Source: an uncultured Alphaproteobacteria bacterium
GTDB lineage: Bacteria; Pseudomonadota; Alphaproteobacteria; Caulobacterales; Parvularculaceae
Direction: 5' to 3'
Length of the DNA: 64,000 nucleotides
Assembly (NCBI GenBank): GCA_902826095.1
Contig: CADEDN010000004.1
Span: 126,001 to 190,000 of the forward strand
The notes under the pieces are model-generated. The model saw only the letters and a list, made by a program, of their open reading frames with translations, was not told where the DNA came from and searched no databases. Shown here in pieces: positions 25,923-34,170 of the stretch (the first letter of the stretch is position 1; each line of letters opens with the position of its first letter). The position numbers and the translations under genes were made by a program.

Positions 25923-26482
25923 TGTTGCGTCGTGACTTTCTGACCGCCCTCGTTTTCGCCGCAACGCCGTGGGCGAGCGACGCCTTGGCGAAGGAAGATG
26001 ACGCATGGCCGAGCGGCGCAACCGAGGCGGACATTGAGAACGCTCTGCAAGCGATGAAAGCGTGGATCGCCGCCTATCAAGCCGGCGACTATCTGGCGCA
26101 ACGGCGGATGACAGATCCGCGCATGCTGAAGTGGTTCGACCGCGATCGCTGGCGCGACAAGATGAAGCGCGCGCGGCGGCGGGACGGCGCGCTGCTTTCT
26201 TATGAAATCGGCGCTTATTCCGCCGCCTCTTCCGCGGACCTTCCCTGCACCGAGATGGGGCATTGCTTCAGGGAGGGCGTCGATTACGTGATCGCGCTGG
26301 TGGAGACGCGATACGAGATCGCCACGCCGGCGCAGCCTGAATTCATCGTCGCCGCGCGTTCGGACGGCGTCTGGCGGTTCGGCGGCGGCACGATCCTCAA
26401 TCGGCCGTTCGGAGAAACGGCGGTCATTCTCACCGTGCAGGACGAAAGGCGCTACAAACCGAGCTACACGATTGTGCGCTGA
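25922..26482 (+). CDS. Tat-exported DUF4019/NTF2-like protein
   Basis: 186 residues from ATG 25922, which overlaps the preceding stop by one base; a GTG at 25919 is the alternative. The N-terminus LRRDFLTALVFAATPWASDALA has the twin-arginine pattern RRxFL, suggesting folded export. The domain includes ALQAMKAWIAAYQAGDYLA, LKWFDRDRWRDKMKRARRR and YVIALVETRYE. This resembles the DUF4019 (NTF2-like) layout. It pairs with the upstream NTF2-like gene as a two-gene operon. Function unknown. Confidence 0.7.
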   Translation: MLRRDFLTALVFAATPWASDALAKEDDAWPSGATEADIENALQAMKAWIAAYQAGDYLAQRRMTDPRMLKWFDRDRWRDKMKRARRRDGALLSYEIGAYSAASSADLPCTEMGHCFREGVDYVIALVETRYEIATPAQPEFIVAARSDGVWRFGGGTILNRPFGETAVILTVQDERRYKPSYTIVR

Positions 26483-26521
26483 AAGCGCGCGCGAGCTGGA
26501 ATGGCCAGACTAGCGCGCCGG

Positions 26522-26548
26522 GCGCGAAAGTGGAAACCGGTTTCGCGC
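26522..26548. repeat. Small hairpin between convergent genes
   Basis: GCGCGAAA (26522-26529) pairs perfectly with TTTCGCGC (26541-26548) across an 11-nt loop. It is the first of two hairpins in the spacer between the DUF4019-like gene and the response-regulator gene, and may help terminate the plus-strand transcript. Confidence 0.5.
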
Positions 26549-26570
26549 GCAAAGGCGCGCCAAATCAATA

Positions 26571-26618
26571 GGCTAGGACATCGGGCGCGATTCCCATATC
26601 GCGCCCGATGTCCTAGCC
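26571..26618. terminator. Perfect 21-bp inverted repeat between convergent genes (bidirectional terminator or repeat)
   Basis: Bases 26571-26591 (starting GGCTAGGACATCGG) pair without mismatch with 26598-26618 over a 6-nt loop. The right arm contains the stop codon of the response regulator (26613-26615). There is no T-run, so it may be an inserted palindromic repeat or RNA-stabilising structure as well as a terminator. Confidence 0.6.
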
Positions 26619-27431
26619 GCACTCCTGAACGCCGGGTGTTCGGTTCGGTATGAACATCCCTAACGCGGCGAGCACATCTTCGCGATAGCTGGCGCCCACG
26701 CGAATGATAGCGCCGTTTCGAAGGGTGAGAGTGACGCCGTCCCGGCCGCATCGCGACGCTGCATCGACCATGGTCTTGTTCACGAAGGCGGAGCGGTGCA
26801 CCCGGAGCATGTTTCCTGGATCGAGTCTTCGACCCATGCCGTTCATGGTCTCGCGCAGGATAAAGCTTCGGTGCGCCGTGTGAACCAGGAGATAGTCGCG
26901 CGCCGCTTCGATCCAGATGACGCTCTCAATCGGAATGCGAGAGACGCCGCCAGGCCGCGGCGCCCAGATCTCGCCGTCATATTGCGGCGCCGACGACCCG
27001 GCCGGCTGGCGTAGCGCTTCAACAACCAGCTCCAGTTCCGCGATACGCTCGCCCGCCTGGCGCGCTTGAATACGGCGTCGCGCCCGCTCCAGCGCCGATA
27101 AAAGACGATCCGCCCGGATCGGCTTTAGCAGATAATCAGACGCGTCGAGGTTGAAGGCCTCCGCAGCATGGGAATCGAACGCCGTCGCGAAAATCACTTC
27201 CGGAGCCGCCGGCATGGTTTGAAACTTTCGAGCGACCTCGATGCCGCTTCCGCCCGGCATCTGTATGTCCAGCAGCACGACATCGGGTCTCGCGGAGCCG
27301 CATTTTTTCAGCGCTTCGGCCCCCGATTGCGCTTCGCCGACCACCAAGACATCCGCCGCCCGCTCAAGCTCGAAGCGAAGGCGATCGAGCGCCAATGGCT
27401 CATCGTCGACGATCAGAACGCGCAATTTCAT
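26613..27431 (-). CDS. LytTR family response regulator
   Basis: 272 residues. The receiver domain (1-120) has acidic pair D9/D10, phospho-acceptor D55 in VVLLDIQMPG, and the Lys in YLLKPI. A LytTR DNA-binding domain fills about 165-265 (IESVIWIEAARDYLLVHT, then MLRVHRSAFVNKTMV). It should bind direct repeats and activate genes when phosphorylated by the kinase encoded by the overlapping upstream gene. The stop codon lies inside a 21-bp hairpin arm. Confidence 0.92.
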   Translation of the reverse strand: MKLRVLIVDDEPLALDRLRFELERAADVLVVGEAQSGAEALKKCGSARPDVVLLDIQMPGGSGIEVARKFQTMPAAPEVIFATAFDSHAAEAFNLDASDYLLKPIRADRLLSALERARRRIQARQAGERIAELELVVEALRQPAGSSAPQYDGEIWAPRPGGVSRIPIESVIWIEAARDYLLVHTAHRSFILRETMNGMGRRLDPGNMLRVHRSAFVNKTMVDAASRCGRDGVTLTLRNGAIIRVGASYREDVLAALGMFIPNRTPGVQECG

Positions 27432-28516
27432 TGCGGCCCCGTCTCGGCCAGCGGAAGCTCGATGCGCGCCAGAAACCCCTGTTCCGTCGCGCTGGCGGAA
27501 AATGTTGCGGCAGGTCCGTAGATGACCCTTAGGCGCTGGCTGACGTTTTTCAGACCAACGCCTTCGCCCTGCCGGCCGCCGGCGCCGGACTTCTCGGCGC
27601 CGCAATCCTCGACCTCCAAGCGCAACCGGCCCTCGTTGGAGATTGCGCTGATGCGAAGACGAACCGGCGTCGTCGACGGCGCGACCGCATGCTTGACGGC
27701 GTTCTCCGCCAGCGGGAGCAACAGGAAACTCGGCACGAGCGTCCCAGCAAGGTCGGCCGGACATTCCATCCTGACGTCCAGCCTGTTCGGAAAGCGGGCG
27801 GATTCTACTTCAAGATAAGCGTCGATGATGTCGAATTCTTCGATCAAGGGAATCGATGAAGGCCGCTCGCTGTTTAGCGACGAGCGGAAGAATTCAGACA
27901 GCCGCACAATCAACTCTTCCGCCTGCTTGTTGCGCCCTGTGGCGACGAGCGCCGCTGCGGCGTTCAAGGAATTGAACAGGAAGTGAGGGCTTACCTGGGA
28001 GCGCAAAGCCGAAAGCGTGGCGCGCTGCGCTTCCGTCTCCGCCTCGGCCAGGCGCTTTTCCTTTTCAACGAGATCCGTCGAGGCGCCGATTAGCCAGACG
28101 CACGCGGCGTAAAAGGCGTGAATCCAGATCAGATATGTGAATGACGCAACGCCATTGAGAAGAAAGAAGCGAGCGTCGTGTGCGGCGGACGGCGCCATGG
28201 CGCGGCCCAGCGTCGCAACATCAACCGCCGCATTCAGGACCGTGACCGCAATGACGGCGAGCGCGACGAACAAAAGCCGCAGCGGGGTCGCAACGCCTTT
28301 CGTCCGATTGACAGCCATCTCGGTCGCGCCGCTCAGCGCCATGCCGACCAGCGCCAGAAATATGAGATAGAGCGGCGTCGACGGCTTCATGGCGCCGCCT
28401 GCCGCCAGCATCGTGAAGAAGAGCGTATAGGAAAATAGCCACACGCCGACGCGGAACGCGAGAAGACCGCGCGCAAGGGGAGTTGTCAGCGCCAATGGCG
28501 GCCTCAGCTGCGTCAT
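27428..28516 (-). CDS. LytS/YehU-type sensor histidine kinase
   Basis: 362 residues from ATG 28516 (in-frame starts also at 28522 and 28534). The first ~160 residues hold four to five membrane helices and no large extracytoplasmic domain. A short coiled linker (EKEKRLAEAETEAQRATL) leads to the His_kinase motif SQVSPHFLFNSLN with the phospho-acceptor His. A HATPase_c domain with LLPLAENAVKHA and GVGLKNVSQRL completes it. It overlaps the LytTR regulator by 4 bp and forms a two-component system with it. Divergent from the effector gene at 28690. Confidence 0.92.
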   Translation of the reverse strand: MTQLRPPLALTTPLARGLLAFRVGVWLFSYTLFFTMLAAGGAMKPSTPLYLIFLALVGMALSGATEMAVNRTKGVATPLRLLFVALAVIAVTVLNAAVDVATLGRAMAPSAAHDARFFLLNGVASFTYLIWIHAFYAACVWLIGASTDLVEKEKRLAEAETEAQRATLSALRSQVSPHFLFNSLNAAAALVATGRNKQAEELIVRLSEFFRSSLNSERPSSIPLIEEFDIIDAYLEVESARFPNRLDVRMECPADLAGTLVPSFLLLPLAENAVKHAVAPSTTPVRLRISAISNEGRLRLEVEDCGAEKSGAGGRQGEGVGLKNVSQRLRVIYGPAATFSASATEQGFLARIELPLAETGPQ

Positions 28517-28538
28517 GGCCATACTTAGCAGCACAGAT

Positions 28539-28611
28539 GGGCTTTACGCCCTTTTTTGTCGACAGAATTGCGCATTTCATCGCAAGAGGCTTGGCTTGGG
28601 CGTCAAAGCCC
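28539..28611. promoter_or_regulatory. Inverted-repeat operator candidate in the kinase/effector divergent promoter
   Basis: GGGCTTTACGCCC (28539-28551) faces GGGCGTCAAAGCCC (28598-28611), its reverse complement with a single inserted base. The pair spans most of the spacer between the kinase start and the lumazine-type gene, a suitable place for control by the LytTR regulator, although LytTR sites are more often direct repeats. Confidence 0.35.
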
Positions 28612-28689
28612 CGCATCTGGATCGGGCCTCCAGCCCTTTTGACGTGATTGACGCGGTATTCGCAAGCGACGGGATCGGAATTGTCGGAA

Positions 28690-29472
28690 ATGCTAAAGAC
28701 GCTCTTCTTCTCCGCCGGATTTCTTTCGCTGCTCGCCAGCGCAAACGCCAACGAACGACAAAGCGATGTCGAGGCGTTGCAGCGCCTTGGGTCCGAATAT
28801 GCGTTGGGCTTTCACCTCGGCGATTCGGAGCGGATGATCGCGACGACGCACCGCGACCTCTCGAAGCGCGGAGTTGCTCGCGTCGGACCGGACGGCGTTG
28901 AGGTCTTGACCTGGCTCGAAGGCGACATGCTGCGCTTCATGGGCGGCAATTATGATCTTGAGGATCAGTTTGATGAATCCACCCAGCGCAACGTCAACGT
29001 GTTCTCGGTGTCAGGCGACGTGGCGGCCCTCGAACTCATCGCTGGCGACTGGTATGATGAGTTTACCGCGATACGCACTCCAGACGGCTGGCGCATTCTC
29101 GATTGCGTGTGGGGTGTGTTGAACGAGTACGAGCCGGCTGCGCAAGACGCCGGCGAGGCCGCGCGGCTCGCCGCATTGATGAGGGAATTCGTCGAAGCGT
29201 CAGGCGTCGGCGACGACGCTAAGCTGTCGCGCCTCCTGCATCCGCAGTCGCAGATAAGGCAAGTCGGCGCCAGCGGGGAGTTGAGCGCCTACACGCGCGA
29301 TCAAGTGTTCCGCGGGCTGGGATCGATCGGCGGACCGCTGTCAGTCGAGGTGTTCAACGTGACCTCACGCACCGCGGTCGGGCGCGTCGAGCACGCCGGG
29401 TCTTCCTATTGGCTGCAGGCGCTTAGCGTCGGCGGCGAGTGGCGCATCGTCAACGTACTCCTGAACGGTTGA
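28690..29472 (+). CDS. Exported protein with tandem NTF2-like (lumazine-binding-type) domains
   Basis: 260 residues from ATG 28690. The signal peptide is LKTLFFSAGFLSLLASANA. Two NTF2-like modules follow: residues ~22-135, ending in DGWRILDCVWGVLNEY, and ~145-260, ending in GEWRIVNVLLNG. The shared W(R)I(L/V) closing strand matches the putative lumazine-binding group. The first module has RVGPDGVEVLTWL where the second has QVGASGELSAYTR, so this is an internal duplication. It is the first of four co-directional exported-protein genes next to the LytS-like kinase. Confidence 0.75.
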   Translation: MLKTLFFSAGFLSLLASANANERQSDVEALQRLGSEYALGFHLGDSERMIATTHRDLSKRGVARVGPDGVEVLTWLEGDMLRFMGGNYDLEDQFDESTQRNVNVFSVSGDVAALELIAGDWYDEFTAIRTPDGWRILDCVWGVLNEYEPAAQDAGEAARLAALMREFVEASGVGDDAKLSRLLHPQSQIRQVGASGELSAYTRDQVFRGLGSIGGPLSVEVFNVTSRTAVGRVEHAGSSYWLQALSVGGEWRIVNVLLNG

Positions 29473-29476
29473 TTTG

Positions 29477-29944
29477 ATGCGCGCGCTGCTCATGACGGCG
29501 CACATATGGCTCGTGTTGGCCGCGGGCGCGCAGGCGAAAGCGGAACGCTGCGCAAGAGATGATCAGGCGTTGCTGACGCAGGAGCGCGACGTTGCGATGG
29601 TGCTGGCGCGCGAGGGATTCGACGCCTATGAAGCGCTGTTCGTACCGGATTTCACTCTCTGGATCGACGGGCGCAGTCTTGTCCGAGACGCATTCTTGAG
29701 CGGCGTCAGCGAATGGTTCGGCGCCGGCAACCGCGCGACGCGGACCGCGCTCAGCAACGCCCATGTCGAGTTCTTCGAGGAATTGGCGCTCGCGCGATAT
29801 GAGATTCAGGAGGACTTTAATGACGGGACCATCTTCCAGGGCCGGATCGTCAGTCTTGAGCGCTGCGTCGGCGGAAAATGGCGGTTGTTTCGTTCTCATG
29901 TGACGACGCTTCATCGAGGCCCCGCCGAAGCGGCCGAGAATTGA
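29477..29944 (+). CDS. Exported NTF2-like protein
   Basis: 155 residues from ATG 29477, four bases after the previous stop. The signal peptide is ALLMTAHIWLVLAAGAQA. The core, ALLTQERDVAMVLAREGFDAYEALFVPDF, HVEFFEELALARYEIQEDF and GGKWRLFRSHVTTLH, follows the helix-then-sheet order of NTF2-like folds. There are two Cys in the mature protein that could form a disulfide in the periplasm. No catalytic residues can be assigned. Confidence 0.7.
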   Translation: MRALLMTAHIWLVLAAGAQAKAERCARDDQALLTQERDVAMVLAREGFDAYEALFVPDFTLWIDGRSLVRDAFLSGVSEWFGAGNRATRTALSNAHVEFFEELALARYEIQEDFNDGTIFQGRIVSLERCVGGKWRLFRSHVTTLHRGPAEAAEN

Positions 29945-30010
29945 ACATTCGGTTTCAGCGACGCTTGTCGAAGGCCGTGCGGGCTGCGCCGGACAAACTT
30001 GGAGGGAGTC

Positions 30011-30511
30011 GTGAATTTTTTGCGACCTGTCTTGATCGTCATCATGGCGCTGACGAGCGCATCGCCTGCGGTCGCTCGCCCCGATTCGCGCGGCGACAAG
30101 GCGACAATTGAAGCTGCGATCCGATATCTTGACGCCTACCAGAAACTCGATCTCGTCAGCCTCGAAAATTCATACGCCGAAGACGCGACGTTTGATGATC
30201 CGACGTCTCTTCTGGTTCAGGGGATCGGCGGTCCTTTTGTCTGGCGGGGACGAGAGAAGATTCTCGCCGGAATCCGCAATTGGGCTCAAAGCATCTCATC
30301 GCTTCGATACGACATCGATGACGTCTACGAAGCGTCCGGCCGCGTCGTGTTCGTCGGCGCGGTGAACCCTGTTGTTGCGACAGCCGAGGGACCGGCGCAG
30401 TACCGGTACCGAATTGTGACGATCATCACCATCGAGAATGGCCGCGTCAGCGAACACCGCGACTACACGGATTATGCCGGCGCCGTCCAAGTGAACGGTA
30501 AGCCGTTATGA
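30011..30511 (+). CDS. Exported SnoaL-like (NTF2 fold) protein
   Basis: 166 residues. I place the start at GTG 30011 because GGAGG lies at 30001-30005, five bases before it; upstream frames lack such a site. After a signal peptide (FLRPVLIVIMALTSASPAVA) comes a SnoaL domain: YLDAYQKLDLVSLENSYAED, WRGREKILAGIRNWAQ, and the closing IITIENGRVSEHRDYTDY. The stop overlaps the DUF1579-like gene by 4 bp (ATGA), so the two are translationally coupled. Confidence 0.8.
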   Translation: MNFLRPVLIVIMALTSASPAVARPDSRGDKATIEAAIRYLDAYQKLDLVSLENSYAEDATFDDPTSLLVQGIGGPFVWRGREKILAGIRNWAQSISSLRYDIDDVYEASGRVVFVGAVNPVVATAEGPAQYRYRIVTIITIENGRVSEHRDYTDYAGAVQVNGKPL

Positions 30512-31071
30512 CCGCGAACCGATCGATCCTGCTAGCCGTCGCCGCATTGGCGCTTGCAGCGCCCGCGCGCGGCCTGGCGCAGGACGCCGCGGCTGAGACG
30601 CGCGCCAGATTGCATGGCGGCGTCGATCGCCTCTCTTTCCTGCGCGGCGACTGGCATGCGTCGCTTTTCGCGCCAAGCGCCGAGGGCGGCTGGCGGGAAG
30701 CCGGCGAAACGGCGATGGGCGTCGCGGCTTCGATGAACGATCTTTACCTGGAGACAGAGGTTCAGTCCGGACCGTACCTCTATGAGATCGTTTTCTCGTA
30801 CGATGTTGTGCAGGATCTCTATCGAGTTACATCGCGCGACGATCAATCAGGACTCATCGACGTTTACGAAGGCGCATTCGAAGCGAACGGATCGCTTGCC
30901 GTTTCAAACCTTGAAAGCGGCACTCATTACGTCAGCGGAGGCGCGCGATACCACAATCGGATGACGTTCAAGAAGGACAGCGATGGCGGATGGGTCTGGC
31001 TTGTTGAAGCAACCTCCGACGGCGGCGCGACTTGGTCGCCGCAACTCAAAGCGGTGGCGCGTCCAAATTGA
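30508..31071 (+). CDS. Exported DUF1579-like protein (copy C)
   Basis: 187 residues. A signal peptide (SILLAVAALALAAPARGLA) is followed by RLSFLRGDWHASLF, then YDVVQDLYRVTSRDDQSG, and the closing TSDGGATWSPQLKAVA. Opening and closing motifs match the exported proteins at 19915 and 20705, placing one family member in each module of this region. It ends the plus-strand run 28690-31071 and is coupled to the SnoaL-like gene. No hairpin terminator follows. Confidence 0.7.
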   Translation: MTANRSILLAVAALALAAPARGLAQDAAAETRARLHGGVDRLSFLRGDWHASLFAPSAEGGWREAGETAMGVAASMNDLYLETEVQSGPYLYEIVFSYDVVQDLYRVTSRDDQSGLIDVYEGAFEANGSLAVSNLESGTHYVSGGARYHNRMTFKKDSDGGWVWLVEATSDGGATWSPQLKAVARPN

Positions 31072-31199
31072 TGTTTATCCAATCCGATCAATTCACTGCA
31101 CCGATTGGAGGGGGCCGAGTTCGCACCGATGCATAGACGCAAAATCGCCGGCCGGGGCCGTGATTGCATGCGGACCTTCATCCGTGAGCGATTCTAAGG

Positions 31200-31811
31200 C
31201 TATTCCTTGGACTTCCGGAGCAATGCCTCCTCCTCCAGCTCGGCAATGCGTTGCCGCAAGGGCGCCGTCGCTTCCTCGATTTCGGCCAGGGTGAAACGCG
31301 GCGTAATGTGTTGCGGGCAATTCCAGTCGAAGGCCTCGACCGAAATGAGAATGCCCCGTTCCACTTGCGCCTTGTAGTCCGGCATTGAGAGGCGCTCGAG
31401 AATTCCGCGATCATCAGCGCCCGCGATGCGCGCACGCCCGAGAATCTTCAGCCGCGCGCGATTGGGATAGTCCATCAGGAAGAGCGATACGCGGTTGTCG
31501 CTTTGCAAATTGCCGACGCTGACATACTGACGGTTGCCGCGGAAATCGGCAAAGCCGATGGTCTTGTCGTCGAGTGTGCGCACAAACCCGGCCGGGCCGC
31601 CGCGATGCTGGATGTAGGGCCAGCCGGTCTCGCTGACGGTCGCCATGTAAAAACTGTCCCGAGCGGCGATGAAGGCGGCTTCATTGGGACCGAGCACGTC
31701 ATGATGATCTTCGCCCGCTTCCATCTGCGCATAGGAGCGGCGACTGCCGTTTTGTTCCTGCACCGCTTTCACGTTCGGCGTGAAGGCGAGTTCGGCGAAC
31801 TTGTGTCCCAT
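31200..31811 (-). CDS. Pyridoxamine 5'-phosphate oxidase-like FMN-binding split-barrel protein
   Basis: 203 residues. The split-barrel core shows DSFYMATVSETGWPYIQHRGGPAGFVRTLD, ADFRGNRQYVSVGNLQSDNRVSLFLMDYPNR and RLKILGRARI. This pattern matches PNPOx-like flavoproteins of the general-stress or deazaflavin type rather than PdxH itself. It probably reduces a small xenobiotic with a flavin cofactor. The gene is 25 bp downstream of the DUF1348 gene on the same strand. Confidence 0.85.
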   Translation of the reverse strand: MGHKFAELAFTPNVKAVQEQNGSRRSYAQMEAGEDHHDVLGPNEAAFIAARDSFYMATVSETGWPYIQHRGGPAGFVRTLDDKTIGFADFRGNRQYVSVGNLQSDNRVSLFLMDYPNRARLKILGRARIAGADDRGILERLSMPDYKAQVERGILISVEAFDWNCPQHITPRFTLAEIEEATAPLRQRIAELEEEALLRKSKE

Positions 31812-31836
31812 GATCGGCGCCTTTCCTGCTTTGGGT

Positions 31837-32304
31837 TCAAAGACCGAGCTGGCTGAGCCCGGGATGGTCGTCGGGCCGGCGTCCCAGCGGCCAATGGAAT
31901 TTTCGTTCGGCGCCTGAAATAGGCAGATCGTTGATGCTGGCGAAACGCTTTTGCATCAGTCCGTCCGCATCGAATTCCCAGTTCTCGTTGCCGTAAGACC
32001 GGAACCGCTGGCCGTCGGCGTCGCGCCACTCATAGGCGAACCGGACGGCGATGCGATCGTCCGTGAACGCCCATATCTCCTTGATCAGGCGGTAGTCGAG
32101 TTCACGCGCCCATTTGGCGGCGAGAAACGAGACAATCGCTTCTCTGCCTCTCGGGAACACGCTGCGATTGCGCCATTGGCTGTCGGGCGTGTAGGCGAGC
32201 GCTACTCGATGAGGATCGCGCGAGTTCCAGGCGTCCTCAGCCATGCGGACCTTCTGGATCGCGGTTTCAAGCGTGAAGGGCGGAACGGGCGGTCTCGTGT
32301 TCAT
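31837..32304 (-). CDS. DUF1348 (NTF2-like) cytoplasmic protein
   Basis: 155 residues from ATG 32304. The DUF1348 pattern is clear: [22 protein letters not shown], then [42 protein letters not shown] and [13 protein letters not shown]. There is no signal peptide, unlike the NTF2-fold proteins at 25.4-30.5 kb. The function is uncharacterised. It forms a two-gene unit with the PNPOx-like gene. Confidence 0.87.
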   Translation of the reverse strand: MNTRPPVPPFTLETAIQKVRMAEDAWNSRDPHRVALAYTPDSQWRNRSVFPRGREAIVSFLAAKWARELDYRLIKEIWAFTDDRIAVRFAYEWRDADGQRFRSYGNENWEFDADGLMQKRFASINDLPISGAERKFHWPLGRRPDDHPGLSQLGL

Positions 32305-32395
32305 TTGGGATCTCCGGCCGAAGTCGTCACTGTCGAATGCGAATAACGTCAAATTTCGCCAGCGAAGGGGGGGGTGGTGTGGGACCAGGCCAGGC

Positions 32396-32417
32396 AAAAA
32401 GGCCTGCCAGCAGGCCT
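32396..32417 (-). terminator. Rho-independent terminator of the alpha/beta hydrolase gene
   Basis: Read on the minus strand, GGCCTGC and GCAGGCC pair tightly with a two-base loop and are followed by TTTTT. It lies 25 bp past the stop of the hydrolase at 32442. A wider stem (GGCCAGGC/GCCTGGCC) encloses it. Confidence 0.7.
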
Positions 32418-32441
32418 GGCCCAAGGAATCGGCCCGACAAA

Positions 32442-33428
32442 TTACATTTTGAGGGGTTTCGCCGTCCGAGCGAGGAACTCGCGCATGTATCCCGCGATCT
32501 CGCCAGCGTTTGTTTCGAGGGCGAAGTGCCCCGCGTCGAGCAAGTGAACTTCGGCTTTGGGCAAGTCCGTCTTGAAGGCTTCTGCGCCCTGAGTCGTGAA
32601 GATCGGGTCGTTCTTGCCCCAGACGACGAGCGTCGGGAATTGATGCTTGCGAAAGCTTTTCTGGAAGGCCGGGTAGAGCTTTACGTTGTTGCGATAGTCG
32701 CCAAAGAGATCGAGTTGGATCTCGTCGTTTCCGGGCCGGTCGAGACCCGCTTGATCGTAGCGCCAAGCGTCCGGATTGCGCCGCTCGGCCGGCACGCCTT
32801 CGCTATACTGGAAAACGGTCGTGCGCTCCTTGACGAAGTCCCGCAGCGCATCACGGCGCTCTTGAGTGTTCTCCGCCCAGTAGGCCTTGATCGGATCCCA
32901 GATCGGCGCAAGCCCGACATCATAGGCGTTGCCGTTTTGAACGATCAGTCCCGTCACGCGTCCAGGCTGGTTCAGCGCAAAGCGCAGGCCGATTGGAGAA
33001 CCATAATCCTGCACATACAGGGCGAACTTTTCGGCGCCGACCGCGCGGGTGAATTTGTCGATGACGCCGTAGAGATTATCAAAGGTGTAGTTGAAGACTT
33101 CTCGGCTCGGCTGGCTCGAATAGCCAAAGCCCGGGTAATCCGGCGCGATGACACGGTATTTGTCGGCCAGAAGCGGGATGAGATCGCGGAACATGTGGCT
33201 CGACGACGGGAACCCGTGCAAGAGCAAGATGACCGGGCCGTCAACGGGTCCAGCTTCACGATAGAAAACGTCAAGCCCGTCGATCTTGACGGTCCGGTAG
33301 TAGATCGGCGCCGATGGGATCGAATAAGTCGCCGGTTGTGCGGCGAAAGCGACGGTCGAATCGAAGATCGCCGTCGCGGCGACCGTTGACAGGCCGACGG
33401 CAAAAGCGAGAAGGCGAGAGCGTTTCAT
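32442..33428 (-). CDS. Exported alpha/beta hydrolase, dehalogenase/epoxide-hydrolase type
   Basis: 328 residues with a signal peptide ([17 protein letters not shown]...AFA). The oxyanion motif is [10 protein letters not shown] at 71-80. The nucleophile elbow VQDYGSPIG puts an Asp at 141, where esterases have Ser. This Asp is typical of haloalkane dehalogenases and epoxide hydrolases. The catalytic His is in [10 protein letters not shown] near the C-terminus. Periplasmic detoxification of a halogenated or epoxidised compound is a fair inference. It has its own terminator downstream. Confidence 0.87.
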   Translation of the reverse strand: MKRSRLLAFAVGLSTVAATAIFDSTVAFAAQPATYSIPSAPIYYRTVKIDGLDVFYREAGPVDGPVILLLHGFPSSSHMFRDLIPLLADKYRVIAPDYPGFGYSSQPSREVFNYTFDNLYGVIDKFTRAVGAEKFALYVQDYGSPIGLRFALNQPGRVTGLIVQNGNAYDVGLAPIWDPIKAYWAENTQERRDALRDFVKERTTVFQYSEGVPAERRNPDAWRYDQAGLDRPGNDEIQLDLFGDYRNNVKLYPAFQKSFRKHQFPTLVVWGKNDPIFTTQGAEAFKTDLPKAEVHLLDAGHFALETNAGEIAGYMREFLARTAKPLKM

Positions 33429-33496
33429 GACAGGAATTCCTTCGCGTTAAGTGAAAATGATGAGCAAGTCAGTTGCGTCGCGACGACGTCAGCGTT

Positions 33497-34042
33497 TCAG
33501 GCCGCGACGGCGCGAACTTCGGGGAAATCGACGTCAGTGCCGGCGATTTTGTTTACGTAATTGGTCAAGGTGTTGAGCGCGACGTGCGCGATGATCTCGA
33601 TGATGTCGGCTTCGGTGAAGCCGGCGGAACGAACGCCTGAAATGTCCGCGTCGCTGACTTGCCCGCGCGTCGCAACGACTTTCGCCGCAAACGCCACCGC
33701 CGCATCGGCTTTGGCGTCCGAAGAGCGCCCACGCCGGTTGGCATCGATCTCGCTATCGCTCAGCTTCGCGACGTTCTTGCCGAGATAGGTGTGGGCCGCC
33801 AGGCAATAATTGCAGCCGTTGATCTCAGCGACCGCGAGCGCGATGCGCTCGCGCGTGGCGGCGTCGAGCGAACCCTTCGCGAGTGCGCCATTGAGGCCGA
33901 GATAGCCCTCAAGCGCGGCGGGACTGTGAGCAATCGTGCGAAACATGTTCGGCGCGACGCCAAGCTGCTTCTTGACGGCGGCCAGTTGAGGCTGCGACGC
34001 GGCGGGAGCGGCTTCGATCGTCGGGGCATTGATGCGGGGCAT
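33497..34042 (-). CDS. Carboxymuconolactone decarboxylase/AhpD-like peroxidase
   Basis: 181 residues. The AhpD signature is EINGCNYCLAAHTYLGK with redox cysteines at 77 and 80 and His 84. The rest is the all-helical CMD fold, closing with IIEIIAHVALNTLTNYVNKIAGT. Such proteins reduce alkyl hydroperoxides through the CxxC pair. It lies 68 bp upstream of the hydrolase gene on the same strand and is divergent from the LysR regulator, which likely controls it. Confidence 0.9.
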   Translation of the reverse strand: MPRINAPTIEAAPAASQPQLAAVKKQLGVAPNMFRTIAHSPAALEGYLGLNGALAKGSLDAATRERIALAVAEINGCNYCLAAHTYLGKNVAKLSDSEIDANRRGRSSDAKADAAVAFAAKVVATRGQVSDADISGVRSAGFTEADIIEIIAHVALNTLTNYVNKIAGTDVDFPEVRAVAA

Positions 34043-34147
34043 GGGCGCTTCTCCTGATTTGATGGTTGCGGTCGGTCCTGAGCTGCCGACGCCGCGAAGA
34101 TGCGCCCTGGAGAGGAATGAAAGAATATGCTATTTTAACAAGAGACT

Positions 34148-34164
34148 ATTCCACTTATTGGAAT
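34148..34164. promoter_or_regulatory. LysR-type operator candidate
   Basis: ATTCCACTTATTGGAAT is a perfect palindrome of two 6-bp arms around CTTAT, matching the T-N11-A form of LysR boxes. It ends 6 bp before the LysR start codon and 106 bp from the divergent AhpD-like start, so it would serve autorepression and activation of that gene. Confidence 0.55.
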
Positions 34165-34170
34165 TATAGG

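Noticed and set aside
32337-33389. A 350-codon open frame antisense to the alpha/beta hydrolase
   Set aside because: Composition is Arg/Val/Asp-rich with no domain; it mirrors the codon structure of a well-supported gene on the other strand.
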